Source: Sphingobacterium puteale
Lineage (GTDB): Bacteria > Bacteroidota > Bacteroidia > Sphingobacteriales > Sphingobacteriaceae
Direction: 5' to 3'
Assembly (NCBI RefSeq): GCF_003627955.1
Contig: NZ_RBWS01000023.1
Coordinates: forward strand, 79,619 to 143,618
DNA: 64,000 nt
Shown: positions 43,204 through 52,787 of the stretch, piece after piece
Layout: every line of letters begins with the position of its first letter
Position numbering within the stretch: the first letter of the stretch is position 1
The notes under the pieces: model-generated
Databases searched by the model: none
The model's input: the letters and a program-made list of their open reading frames with translations, nothing else
What the model was told of the DNA's origin: nothing
Made by a program: the position numbers and the translations under genes

Positions 43204-45852
43204 TTATTGATAACTGATTTTTATTATTCTTAGTCCTGTTGCCGGCAGGGAAATTTTCCAATCTGAGGATGCTGCCATCCGTATCTCATCCGTCCCGTCG
43301 GCATTGAGAAGACAAGCTCCCCGCTGTTCTGATCCAAATAGACGCTGGGATTGGTCTTTATCCAACTTGAGTTGAATCTCCTGCTGATCGACACTATTGT
43401 TCAGCAAAACAATATAGAGCTCCTTAGTATCACTGTTCGTTGCCAGGATATAATCTATCTTTGCATTATCGAGGCTGATAAGTCCCTTTTTCATTTTCAG
43501 ATCGACTGACCTGCCAAATATTCTCCCTTTATCAAAGCCGTAACTGCGGTGTGGCCCAACTTTAGGTGTTATAAATCCACTCGGAAAGGAGATGTTGCCA
43601 TTGGAACGAACCGCTGCTTCGGAGAGTAGATAATCGGTAATCCATCCCAATTGCCACCAGGCATGATGCGGAAATGGGCCAGCCCCTTTATTCATCGCAT
43701 CCCAGTAGTAAGAAGCGACCCCAGTATTTGCGTCCACAAATGCATCCCGTCCCCAGACAGCGGCTCTTGCCATATTCAGCAATAAGCTGTCTTTCGTCTG
43801 TCCATAAAGTCTTACAAACAGCCCCGCATGACTCGATAGCAGAATAGGGCCATGATGATTTGCAGAGCCCATAATACCGCCATGTTCAAATCCCAGCCCC
43901 ACTTGACTGATTTCCCAATCTTGACGAGCGGTCCCATTCACGCGTTTAACCTCCCGAGAGGGGATCGGATGTGTATAGATCGATGTTGTATAGTATCTGG
44001 CGACCTGATAGGCTGTTGTCTGATAGCGTGGATCCTTAGTCAATGTATACATATCGAGGAGTGCCTGTATAGACTGTGCTGTTGCAAAATCAGGTGCAAA
44101 TCGCGTATCACCACAGACACCCAGGAACCATCCTTTTTTTGCTGCATGTTCAACAAACCAGTTTGCGGCTTTGATTGCTCCTTCTCGATATTTTTCGTCC
44201 TTTAACAACTGATGTGCAACTAAGAGTCCATAAAATGTTGGTCGGAGATCGGCTACATCCTCAAACATGGGGCGGCCTGACTTGTTATCATAGGCAACTT
44301 CCCAATGTCCATCGGGATGCATTTTGGACAACAACCAATCTGCGGCTTTGCGCAACGCTTGTTTAAGATCAGACCGATCCGGCTCAAAAAGTAATATATT
44401 ACCGATATCCATCAACATGTAATAGCTGGTGCCAATGGGTTCGCTATATGGCCCCCATTCTTCGGTAAACTGTTGACTGCGATATAGGTAATACTGCCCG
44501 GCAGCTGATCCATAAAAGAACCCAGGTTTCCGCTGTTGTTGCTGCAACTTGAAGTTTAAGGCTGCGGGGAGTCGTTGCTGTTTGAGTGTGGTATCTCCAG
44601 TCAGTCTAGCCAGCATCCACATCGCACCATAATCGGAATTTTTCATGGCATCTTTCTCAGACCCATATACTCCACCCAGATAATCCTGGGCTCCGATTAC
44701 CGCATTCTTATAGTTTACTGTCCGCCACTTGGAGGTACTATCGGCAATGACATAATCATACATCGCGTAAAGACGATCCGTTAAGGAGCGTTTTGTTTCT
44801 TTCAGTTTTAAAAAATCACTGAACTTATATATACCGTTTATTATATGCCCCAGTACATTATACCAAGAAGTTTTCTGAATTGTATATCGAAAAGAAAATG
44901 TGATCTCTTGTTCTTCGTTCAAGTAAGACCCCGCCTCACCCAGTACTGGATGATAGAGTGTCGGTGTAAGCTCCTTATTTCGATTCATCAATGACAATCC
45001 AAGTTTCCAGTCGGCATGTGTCTTTGCATCTTTTAACCAAGGATCCCTTGCGGTTCCGGGTTCAGCTACGGTCGCTAAGGTCACTCCAGATTGTGTCGTT
45101 AACAGCGCCGCTAATGTAGAGGCTGTACGTTCACGGACGATGACTGGACGATCCGGGATACCATGTCCGTAAGCGTAGGCATCCACAAAGTCAGGATTGA
45201 GCGCTGCTCCTTGGAATAATCCCGGAATCACCGCCCACTGAAACTGCTGGCGATCAGCAATCGCCAGTGATGGCGACGACAGGGAATAATAACCGCTTTG
45301 TTTCGCTTTTAAAGTCATCTGTACACGGATATCATGCGTATGATCTGGATCAAGGTTCCATTCTTCCGACAGGACAATTTTTTCGTTTTCGTATTGAAAT
45401 CTCAACGTCGAGCGCGAAGCTGAAGCCGCTATAGTCGGTTGATAGTGCAATACTTCACCTGCAGTATTCAGGCTCACAGGTGACAAACTTTGTGACCAGA
45501 CTGGAATCACATAGCGATATTGAGAGTCAGGAAAATGAATAAGCTTCCCAGCATGATCATAAACAACTGTAGATCTGTCCAGCGGCTTATTTTTTGCGTA
45601 AAGGATCGTTCGCTGTTGTGCCGCCATCGTTAAATGCTCCTTTTTTCCCACGTCATCGTTTAAGGTAACGGATTGAAGCTGATAGCCATTTTTACCCTCA
45701 CGCCAGATCAGTTGCAGCGCACTATTTTCTAGGCATACATCAGCCCCGCTTTGTGCGAAAACACTTGCGAAGCATAAAAATGGCAGTATCATCATCATCC
45801 ATACCCCAGCGCAATGACTGTATCCGCTATTTAACCGTTGCATATCGTTCAT
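43204..45852 (-). CDS. Large secreted protein with probable alpha/alpha-barrel enzyme domain
   Basis: This 882-residue protein has a signal peptide (cleavage near VFA, residue 33) and an N-terminal beta-rich domain (about 40-330). A helical region (about 350-760) follows, with repeated Trp- and Tyr-rich helices (YDYVIADSTSKW, WLLSKMHPDGHWEV, WFLGVCGDTRFAPDFATAQ, FEHGGIMGSANHHGPILLSSH) typical of (alpha/alpha) barrel hydrolases or lyases. A C-terminal beta domain (about 780-880) completes it. I do not recognise a CAZy family. A glycoside hydrolase or polysaccharide lyase is inferred from fold and context. The ATG overlaps the stop of the upstream DUF5017 gene by four bases (ATGA), so the two are coupled. 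Confidence 0.7.
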   Translation of the reverse strand: MNDMQRLNSGYSHCAGVWMMMILPFLCFASVFAQSGADVCLENSALQLIWREGKNGYQLQSVTLNDDVGKKEHLTMAAQQRTILYAKNKPLDRSTVVYDHAGKLIHFPDSQYRYVIPVWSQSLSPVSLNTAGEVLHYQPTIAASASRSTLRFQYENEKIVLSEEWNLDPDHTHDIRVQMTLKAKQSGYYSLSSPSLAIADRQQFQWAVIPGLFQGAALNPDFVDAYAYGHGIPDRPVIVRERTASTLAALLTTQSGVTLATVAEPGTARDPWLKDAKTHADWKLGLSLMNRNKELTPTLYHPVLGEAGSYLNEEQEITFSFRYTIQKTSWYNVLGHIINGIYKFSDFLKLKETKRSLTDRLYAMYDYVIADSTSKWRTVNYKNAVIGAQDYLGGVYGSEKDAMKNSDYGAMWMLARLTGDTTLKQQRLPAALNFKLQQQQRKPGFFYGSAAGQYYLYRSQQFTEEWGPYSEPIGTSYYMLMDIGNILLFEPDRSDLKQALRKAADWLLSKMHPDGHWEVAYDNKSGRPMFEDVADLRPTFYGLLVAHQLLKDEKYREGAIKAANWFVEHAAKKGWFLGVCGDTRFAPDFATAQSIQALLDMYTLTKDPRYQTTAYQVARYYTTSIYTHPIPSREVKRVNGTARQDWEISQVGLGFEHGGIMGSANHHGPILLSSHAGLFVRLYGQTKDSLLLNMARAAVWGRDAFVDANTGVASYYWDAMNKGAGPFPHHAWWQLGWITDYLLSEAAVRSNGNISFPSGFITPKVGPHRSYGFDKGRIFGRSVDLKMKKGLISLDNAKIDYILATNSDTKELYIVLLNNSVDQQEIQLKLDKDQSQRLFGSEQRGACLLNADGTDEIRMAASSDWKISLPATGLRIIKISYQ

Positions 45853-46733
45853 GGTGTAATGGTTATTATCACTTCGGCGTACCCTACTTTGCGACCACTG
45901 TACCAGTCGGAGGAGGTTTCAAATACAGCTTTATAGACACCTGGTGTCTTGTACACATAGCTGTACTCCCTCAGATTTGAACTAATATTTTTAAGTGCTA
46001 TTCCTTTGTCCGCAATGGATTCCTTTACTTTAAAACCTTTTGTAATCACCCAGTCATCATTATCGGTATCGGATGCAACACCGCCATACATCAATAGCTG
46101 TGTTGTCGAAATTGTCCATCCCTTACTGTCATTTAGAAAACTTACGGCATTCCAGCCTGCATTGGATATCGTAGCAACATTCGTCTGCACACCTTCTGGT
46201 GATACTTTTACCGCATTAAAACTGCGAATGACCCATCTGTTCTGTTGCGGCTTTTGAAAGTCAGTATATCGGAACGCCAGATATATTGATCCTGTATCAA
46301 CCGGACTGAGATACGATTTTAAACTTACAGTTCCAGAGGGCGTATTATCTTGCCCAGTGGAGAAAACGGCTTTGTCTGAAATATCTGTCCAGGCGGCTTT
46401 ATCAACCTCTTCTTTCGTGTATATTCCGCTGAAATTATTGGAAACCAACAATTTTAGATTGTCATAGATAACACCCCATTGTACAAGTGTTTTGAAATCT
46501 ACCAGTAAATCATTATCTGCATAAAGGCGATCTTTCAAGGCATAGTTGTGTCCATTCTCTCCAGAATAGAATACAATATTGTCAGGGGTTCCCTCAAATC
46601 GGAATACAACGGTATCACCTACCCTGTAACTTGAGGCATTCGTCCTGACCTCCATATCTGCACTGGCGATATCCTCTTTCATACAACTGGCACACAATAC
46701 GGCCAGCATGAGATACATCATTGATATTTTCAT
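45849..46733 (-). CDS. DUF5017 surface lipoprotein
   Basis: This 294-residue lipoprotein (lipobox CASC, Cys17) has the DUF5017 pattern: an N-terminal Ig-like strand set with VVFRFEGTPDNIVFYSGENGHNY, then a larger beta-sandwich (about 120-285) with IYLAFRYTDFQKPQQNRWVIRSF. Proteins of this type follow SusD in PULs and are thought to act as auxiliary glycan-binding proteins on the cell surface. It lies 31 bases after the SusD gene and overlaps the next gene by four bases, which places it firmly in the operon. Confidence 0.82.
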   Translation of the reverse strand: MKISMMYLMLAVLCASCMKEDIASADMEVRTNASSYRVGDTVVFRFEGTPDNIVFYSGENGHNYALKDRLYADNDLLVDFKTLVQWGVIYDNLKLLVSNNFSGIYTKEEVDKAAWTDISDKAVFSTGQDNTPSGTVSLKSYLSPVDTGSIYLAFRYTDFQKPQQNRWVIRSFNAVKVSPEGVQTNVATISNAGWNAVSFLNDSKGWTISTTQLLMYGGVASDTDNDDWVITKGFKVKESIADKGIALKNISSNLREYSYVYKTPGVYKAVFETSSDWYSGRKVGYAEVIITITP

Positions 46734-46764
46734 CTGTTTCTATTTATTTTGTGATCCACCAGAT

Positions 46765-48330
46765 TTACCAACCCGGGTTTTGAACAATCTGTTTATTAAT
46801 GGTTAACTCAGTGTTCGGAATGGGAAACAGCACGTTTCTCTCGGTCGTGTTCAGGCCGGCATTACCACCATATCGATGTGCCGCAGGTGCGTTGACTGAA
46901 ATATCGCGTCCCAAGGCATTCATAGTGGGCACATAAATTCCCCAACGAATTAGATCATGTCTCCGGATTCCCTCGAAACAGAATTCGCGAAGGCGCTCAT
47001 CCCGTATATAATCCAGAAAGGCTATTTTATCCATTCCGATCGGCGCATCACTATCTCCATTGACCTCATTTAACGCCTTACCAAAAGCTCTCCTACGCAC
47101 TTGATTGATTGCTTCGTAGGCGGCTGTAGTTGGGGATTCGTTGACCTCATTTTCTGCCTCAGCTTTCATCAGCAAGACATCGCTATACCTTATAATTGGA
47201 AAATTGGTCGAATTGGCACTCCTCACTTTGGTACCGGTCTCATATTCCCGTCTCCATTTTCCGGGGTTTCGTTCATAAAGCTGAGCTGCGTTATAATATT
47301 GTTTCTGCGTAACCCCTGCTGTAGTCACAAATCGATAGGGGCTGATACTCCAGTCGCGCCGCATTGTATCTTTCTGACCAAACAAATCGTATAATTTGGC
47401 TGTAATCCGCATTGCTCCGCCTGAATATCCAATACGTTCATCGGGACATTCGATACCGTTCTCGATACCAACCATACCAGCCTGATCGATGTTGCCGATC
47501 TTATTTCCAAACATACCAACTTCCCAAAGGCATTCCTTCGGTTCGTTGATATCTTGTGAATGGTTGATAAATATTTGCTTATAATTGGAATTGAGCTGAT
47601 GCTTTCCTGAAGCAATCACTTTATCCGTATATTCGATAACATTTTGATAGCGAGCATGGTCATTGAGGGGCTGTCCCGCCATTTTTAAAAACACACGTGC
47701 CAGTACGGCCTGAACGGCTGTTTTGCACACTCTTTCATTAGCCACCACTCCGCTTTCATGAACCAGATTTTCCGCTTCCTGCATATCTTTCACAATCTGT
47801 GTATACAAAGCCGCCAGGGTAGCCTGAGCTGGGTAAGGGTCGTTTGGAGACTGCGTAGAGGATAGTTTTAAAGGAACTTTTCCAAAGAAATCGGTTAGGA
47901 TATAATAGTAATATCCGCGCATAAAGAGTGCTTCGCCCTTGATGGCGTTTCTTTTGGTGATATCCATCTCTACACGATCGACATTTTCCAATAATAGATT
48001 TGCTCTATTTATCCCTTCGTATAAGGTTTCCCATAATCTAGTAATGTCCAAATCAGCAGCGTCCATGACCATCACTCGAATATTGTTGATTGATATATTC
48101 TTGAAATAGGCCTCATCACTAACGACAAGATAGCTAAAAAGCCCACGGCTATACATCCGCCCATAGGTGTCGATCAGCCTGTTATAGACTCCATTGAGAC
48201 TATTCATCAATTCGCTTTCATTTCGAAAATATTTTTCAGTGGTCACAAAGTCAGGTTCTTTATCCAGCAATTTGGAACATGAACTGGTTAGACAAGCGAT
48301 ACATATAGAAAAAATAAAAATGCGTTTCAT
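46765..48330 (-). CDS. SusD/RagB family glycan-binding lipoprotein
   Basis: This 521-residue lipoprotein starts at the ATG at 48330 (MKRIFIFS, lipobox SSC, Cys18), three codons inside the open frame. It has SusD features: N-terminal LLDKEPDF, TPR-like helices (about 50-250, with ALFMRGYYYYILTDFFGKVPL) and the C-terminal RDERLREFCFEGIRRHDLIRW motif, ending in PIPNTELTINKQIVQNPGW. It forms the lid of the SusC transporter and captures oligosaccharides at the surface. It follows SusC by 18 bases in the same operon. Confidence 0.93.
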   Translation of the reverse strand: MKRIFIFSICIACLTSSCSKLLDKEPDFVTTEKYFRNESELMNSLNGVYNRLIDTYGRMYSRGLFSYLVVSDEAYFKNISINNIRVMVMDAADLDITRLWETLYEGINRANLLLENVDRVEMDITKRNAIKGEALFMRGYYYYILTDFFGKVPLKLSSTQSPNDPYPAQATLAALYTQIVKDMQEAENLVHESGVVANERVCKTAVQAVLARVFLKMAGQPLNDHARYQNVIEYTDKVIASGKHQLNSNYKQIFINHSQDINEPKECLWEVGMFGNKIGNIDQAGMVGIENGIECPDERIGYSGGAMRITAKLYDLFGQKDTMRRDWSISPYRFVTTAGVTQKQYYNAAQLYERNPGKWRREYETGTKVRSANSTNFPIIRYSDVLLMKAEAENEVNESPTTAAYEAINQVRRRAFGKALNEVNGDSDAPIGMDKIAFLDYIRDERLREFCFEGIRRHDLIRWGIYVPTMNALGRDISVNAPAAHRYGGNAGLNTTERNVLFPIPNTELTINKQIVQNPGW

Positions 48331-48348
48331 CTTGATCAAAGGTTAGGT

Positions 48349-51300
48349 TTAAAAATTAAGGTCAATTCCGACTGTCATCGTACGAGGGCGCGGATAAGCG
48401 GACCAATCAAACGAAGGTGTCAATGCTCCAGGACGGGTGCTCACTTCGGGATCGAGCCCTGAATATTTTGTCCATGTAACCAGATTTTGTGCAGCGACAT
48501 AAAGTCGTATGGATTTCATTCCTAATCTTCGGAGCTGATCAGCATTGAAAGTATATCCTAAAGACAGGGTCTTGAGTCGTAAATAGGATCCATCCTCAAT
48601 TGTTCTGGAAGAATACACTGCTGGCCCCTGGCCGCCGACACGATATAGCGAATTGGTCTGGTTTTCCGGTGTCCAGCGATCAGCGAAAGAAGCAAACATA
48701 TTCAGAAAACCACGAGCAACAGGATCTCCGCCTTCAAACTCAATGCGATTGGCATTTAAGATATCCCCGCCATAGCTCCATTGTAAAAAAACATTCAGAT
48801 CGAAGTTTTTATAATTGAGGTTATTGTTAAATCCGCCGATATGTTTTGGATTTGGATTACCTATTATTGTGAGGTCATAATTGTCTACCTGTCCATCGCC
48901 ATTGATATCCTTGAAACGGATATCACCGGGCTTAATACTTGTTCTGGGGGTACCATTATTGGGTTGACCTGCTTTAAGTAGATAATTCCCGTTGACCAGA
49001 TCAAAATCTGCGTATTGGTATACACCATCGAAAAGATAGCCATAAAATAAAGCAATCGGCTTTCCGGGTATTGCGATATAAGGATATGCATTATTGAAAT
49101 TCCCCCAGGTGACACGTGTTGCCAAACTCGGTTCTCCTTCATTGAGCTCAAGAACTTTGTTTTTATTAAATGCAATATTAAAACTTGAACTCCATGAGAA
49201 ATTTGGAGTCTGTACGTTTTTGGTCTCCAATGTAAATTCGATACCGCTGTTAGATACACGGCCAATATTTTTGAATCCGGTAAGGAATCCCATACTGGGA
49301 GCCAAGGTTGCATTCAATAATAGGTCACGTGTCTCTTTGTGATAATAGTCTGTAGTAAGGGACACTCTATTCTTGAGTATGGAGAGGTCAAGACCAATAT
49401 TGGTTTGAACAGTAGTTTCCCATTTTAAAGATGGATTTCCAAGATTCGTCGGTACCATTCCCTGACCGGCGCTGTTGCCTACACTGTAGCCTGAGGCTGG
49501 ATTCATCTGCAAGGCAGTCAATGAAGCATACTCTGATACACGATTATTTCCGGTAGAACCTATGCCTACGCGCAACTTTGCATCACTGATAATATTTATC
49601 GGTTTCAAAAAGTTTTCCTCTTTCAATCGCCATGCAAAAGATCCCGAAGGGAAATAGGCCCATCTATTTGATTTTGGAAATTTGGATGAGCCGTCACTTC
49701 TGAAAGACAATGTCAGCAAATACTTTGAGCGATAATTATAATCAAGCCGCCCTAAATAGGAAATCAGTCCACTGGAAGCGTCAGTCACTGGCGCCATCGT
49801 AATCTGCCCTTCGTCCAGCCCTTTGATACCCAATGTTTCATTAGGTATCAAAATGGACGTAAATCCGTTGGTATAGTTTCGAATATCTTGTATTGTAAAT
49901 CCGACGACTGCCTTTAACCGATGTCCACCTTTAAATTTCTTGTCATAAGACAGGGTATTCTCATTCAATAGATTTGTAATCTCATTGTTCCAAATAGAAC
50001 CATTTACTTTATTGTTTGAAAATGGATGTCCTGCTCTGGATTTTGAGTTAAAGAATACCTCCCGTCGCTGGTTTATACGCGTGTAACCACCAGTCGCCCT
50101 AAATGTCAACTCCGCTGCCAATTTATATTCGAAATAGCCATTGGCCACGAGATTTGCACTGAACAGTGGATTATACTCATTCTGCACAGCTAGATAGGGA
50201 TTGATTCGCAAATCAGTACCTAAGCTAGGATCCATATCCGGGTCAAAAAGATCATCTATCAGAGAGGCATCTGTAAGTGGATTTCCAGTGATTGGCCGAA
50301 ATCCCCATATTCCATACATCAGACTCGCTGTCGGACTAGGCTGAGACTCTGACACTACTGTACCATATCGCTTATAGGCTGTATAGTTTAAATTCAAGCC
50401 TACTTTTAATTTTTTATTTATGGTCTGATCCAGCACTATTCTTCCTTGATATTTATTAAACCCACTGTTTAGTATGATCCCATCCTGATCCAATAATGAT
50501 CCGGAAACGGCATATCGTGTACGATCGGTACCACCACGCATCGCAATAGAATGATTATGGGTAACCGCATTTCTAAAAACTTTGTCCTGCCAATTGATAC
50601 CCTCCATGCCGCGGTAATCGTCCAGAGTCTTACCATCCTTTAGATAAATATCTGTATAGAGGGTGGGATTCTGTTCCAATTGATATTTCACAAATTCATA
50701 AGGATTTAGCAGCTCCTGCGTTTTGATGATCTGATTGAGCCCAACCCATCCGTTGTAGTTAACAACGGGAGTTCCAACCTTACCTTTCTTGGTTGTTATG
50801 AGGACAACGCCGTTAGCTCCCCTGGCTCCGTAAATGGCTGTCGCGGAAGCATCCTTCAACACCTCCAAGGACTCAATCTCTTCGGGATTAATGGTGTTAC
50901 CAACAGATGTTTCAACAGGAAATCCATCAACGACATAGAGTGGAGAGTTATCTTGTGTGACCGAGTTATTACCCCGAATAACGATACTGAGTTCCGCACC
51001 CGGCTGTCCGTCATTTGAACTTACCTTAACGCCAGCCACCCGGCCGGCTAAGGCCTCCTCGAAATTGGCGACAGGGGCTTTACGCATATCTGTTAGATTA
51101 GCCTGACCTACCGCTCCGGTCAGATCACGTTTAGTGGTTGTACCATAGCCGATAACGACAACATCATCGAGTATCTGTTCGCTTCGTGAAAGCTGGATAT
51201 TCTGGACACGATCCAATCTAGCCGCATGTTTTACAGTAACATAGCCAACCATTGAAAAAAGTAACAATTCACCTTGAAAGATGGGCGATATAGAAAAATT

Positions 51301-51486
51301 ACCCAATGAGTCTGTGGAAGTTGTTACAGTTTTATACTGATTAGATACTGTAACCCCGACCAAAGGAAGCCCTTCGACATCCATCACTCTTCCTTTGACA
51401 GAAGTGGGCTGTTGTCCAAAAGAGGACAACGTTAGAAAAAAAATCCCCAATAAAAGCAGAGCCGCCTTTAGATGAAATAGAGTCAT
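48349..51486 (-). CDS. SusC/RagA family TonB-dependent glycan transporter
   Basis: This 1045-residue outer-membrane receptor has a signal peptide, then an N-terminal carboxypeptidase-regulatory-like beta-sandwich (about 25-105) and the SusC linker DDVVVIGYGTTTKRDLTGAVG (about 108-128, cited in part). A plug domain follows (about 115-230, with the PLYVVDGFPVE and ATAIYGARGANGVVLITTKKG blocks). The 22-strand barrel ends with TMTVGIDLNF. It works with SusD in TonB-powered uptake of oligosaccharides. It is the first gene of the PUL and has a good promoter 62-92 bases upstream. No anti-sigma or hybrid sensor gene is present; the GntR-type gene is the likely regulator. Confidence 0.95.
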   Translation of the reverse strand: MTLFHLKAALLLLGIFFLTLSSFGQQPTSVKGRVMDVEGLPLVGVTVSNQYKTVTTSTDSLGNFSISPIFQGELLLFSMVGYVTVKHAARLDRVQNIQLSRSEQILDDVVVIGYGTTTKRDLTGAVGQANLTDMRKAPVANFEEALAGRVAGVKVSSNDGQPGAELSIVIRGNNSVTQDNSPLYVVDGFPVETSVGNTINPEEIESLEVLKDASATAIYGARGANGVVLITTKKGKVGTPVVNYNGWVGLNQIIKTQELLNPYEFVKYQLEQNPTLYTDIYLKDGKTLDDYRGMEGINWQDKVFRNAVTHNHSIAMRGGTDRTRYAVSGSLLDQDGIILNSGFNKYQGRIVLDQTINKKLKVGLNLNYTAYKRYGTVVSESQPSPTASLMYGIWGFRPITGNPLTDASLIDDLFDPDMDPSLGTDLRINPYLAVQNEYNPLFSANLVANGYFEYKLAAELTFRATGGYTRINQRREVFFNSKSRAGHPFSNNKVNGSIWNNEITNLLNENTLSYDKKFKGGHRLKAVVGFTIQDIRNYTNGFTSILIPNETLGIKGLDEGQITMAPVTDASSGLISYLGRLDYNYRSKYLLTLSFRSDGSSKFPKSNRWAYFPSGSFAWRLKEENFLKPINIISDAKLRVGIGSTGNNRVSEYASLTALQMNPASGYSVGNSAGQGMVPTNLGNPSLKWETTVQTNIGLDLSILKNRVSLTTDYYHKETRDLLLNATLAPSMGFLTGFKNIGRVSNSGIEFTLETKNVQTPNFSWSSSFNIAFNKNKVLELNEGEPSLATRVTWGNFNNAYPYIAIPGKPIALFYGYLFDGVYQYADFDLVNGNYLLKAGQPNNGTPRTSIKPGDIRFKDINGDGQVDNYDLTIIGNPNPKHIGGFNNNLNYKNFDLNVFLQWSYGGDILNANRIEFEGGDPVARGFLNMFASFADRWTPENQTNSLYRVGGQGPAVYSSRTIEDGSYLRLKTLSLGYTFNADQLRRLGMKSIRLYVAAQNLVTWTKYSGLDPEVSTRPGALTPSFDWSAYPRPRTMTVGIDLNF

Positions 51487-51517
51487 AATAGTATTTATAA
51501 TTAGTTATTCGTTGCAA

Positions 51518-51537
51518 TCTAGTCTGGTCTAGACTGG
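51518..51537. promoter_or_regulatory. Candidate operator for the PUL regulator
   Basis: A 20-base block with AGTCT / AGACT inverted arms around GGTCT, plus TCTAGA and two CTGG repeats, lies 10-30 bases after the susC -7 box, in the leader. A repressor bound here would block transcription of the PUL. The divergent GntR-type regulator is the natural candidate. Inference only. Confidence 0.4.
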
Positions 51538-51547
51538 TTTGCTTTTA

Positions 51548-51578
51548 TAAAAGTATAAATTATATTTGTCCCTGCAAA
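51548..51578 (-). promoter_or_regulatory. Promoter of the SusC-SusD operon
   Basis: On the minus strand a TTTG -33 element (51575-51578) is separated by 19 bases from TACTTTTA (51548-51555), which differs from TAnnTTTG only in the last base. It is 62 bases upstream of the SusC start. Confidence 0.65.
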
Positions 51579-51734
51579 AAAAAAGTAAAAAAAGATGTAG
51601 TTTCTTCTTGAGAATATCTTCAAAGGAGGAGAAAATGATCGAACTTATTCGGTTATCTGAATAAGATCAAGACTTGCATATAAAAACAAGTTTATCTAAG
51701 TTTGACTCTATTATCGTAAATGACAATTCATCAC

Positions 51735-52745
51735 ATGTCCACTACAAACGAAACAGGCAACGGGTCTCGCATGAAGTATCTTCAACTAGTAGATCACATT
51801 CATGCATTGATCGAAAAGAACGACTTACATATTGGAGACCGTATTCCTTCCTTAAATCAATTGCAGGACCAACTCAGCATGAGTAAGGAGACGGTCTTGA
51901 AAGGTCTTAATTATCTACTCGAAAAAGGAATAATTGAGTCTGTCTACCGCAAAGGATATTATGTAAAGAAAAAACAGGTGGAGCATTCCTATCGCATCCT
52001 GTTACTTCTGGATAAAATGAATACCATGCGTGAACAGATTTATCAATCCTTGTTAGTTGAGACAAAAGGGACCGCAGCGATCGACGTTTACTTTCACCAT
52101 CACAACTTTAACGTCTTTCGTAATATTATCACTGAAAACATCAACAACTATACGCATTTTGTTATTGTTACATTCCTGAAAGAAGACCCATCTCCGATCA
52201 TCAATCTTATTCCTCCGAACAAACGGATTATTATCGACTACAACCAATTGGGCCTCTCAGGAAATTATACGGCGATCTATCAGGACTATGAATACGATAT
52301 TTACAATAGCCTTTCCTTATTGCAGAATAATATTCAAAAGTACCAAAGAATCATATTGATCGCGCATCCTGAAGCTTTACATGCCGAACATGTCATCAAA
52401 GGTTTCGTCCGATACTGCGAAGAGTCAAGCATCAATTATGACATTATTCCAGACGTAGATGAGACAAAGTTTAAGAAGCATACAGCCTTTATCACCTTTA
52501 GTCGCTACGATTCGGACGACGTATCCTTAATTAAATTGGCGAAGAAGCATGGATTTACATTGGGTGAGGATATAGGCCTTATTTCCTATAATGATACTGA
52601 TGTCAAAGAGATCCTCGAGGGGGGAATTACGGTAATATCTACCGATTTCCGGGCAATGGGAAAAGCGGCAGCTCAAGCTGTACTTCAAAAGAAAACCTTA
52701 AACGAACGCAATCCTACTCAAGTTATCATTCGGAAATCTCTTTAG
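51735..52745 (+). CDS. GntR-type regulator with LacI-like sugar-binding domain
   Basis: This is a 336-residue protein if started at the ATG at 51735 (the open frame reaches 51720; a third ATG at 51771 precedes KYLQLVDHI). The N-terminal GntR winged helix (about 13-80: IGDRIPSLNQLQDQLSMSKETVLKGLNYLLEKGII, cited in part) is followed by a periplasmic-binding-like domain (about 90-330, with GEDIGLISYNDTDVKEIL and GGITVISTDFRAMGKAAAQAV). It should bind a sugar and control the divergent PUL. It acts in the cytoplasm. Its 3' end runs into a degenerate copy of the tRNA-Pro terminator. Confidence 0.85.
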   Translation: MSTTNETGNGSRMKYLQLVDHIHALIEKNDLHIGDRIPSLNQLQDQLSMSKETVLKGLNYLLEKGIIESVYRKGYYVKKKQVEHSYRILLLLDKMNTMREQIYQSLLVETKGTAAIDVYFHHHNFNVFRNIITENINNYTHFVIVTFLKEDPSPIINLIPPNKRIIIDYNQLGLSGNYTAIYQDYEYDIYNSLSLLQNNIQKYQRIILIAHPEALHAEHVIKGFVRYCEESSINYDIIPDVDETKFKKHTAFITFSRYDSDDVSLIKLAKKHGFTLGEDIGLISYNDTDVKEILEGGITVISTDFRAMGKAAAQAVLQKKTLNERNPTQVIIRKSL

Positions 52746-52787
52746 CCCTAACTTTCGTTAGCGCTCTTTAATCGGGATGGAAGGATT
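52744..52787. repeat. Degenerate copy of the tRNA-Pro 3' end and terminator (copy A)
   Basis: This 44-base stretch matches 52863-52906 at 39 of 44 positions. The shared part starts at the stop codon of the GntR-type gene and ends at GGATT. After that point copies A and C both read GGCT(G/C)AG, whereas the tRNA copy B continues with CGAACC. A tRNA-like stretch with a T-arm-like GTCGCAGGTTCTCATTCCGC lies between A and B (52788-52849). Confidence 0.7.
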
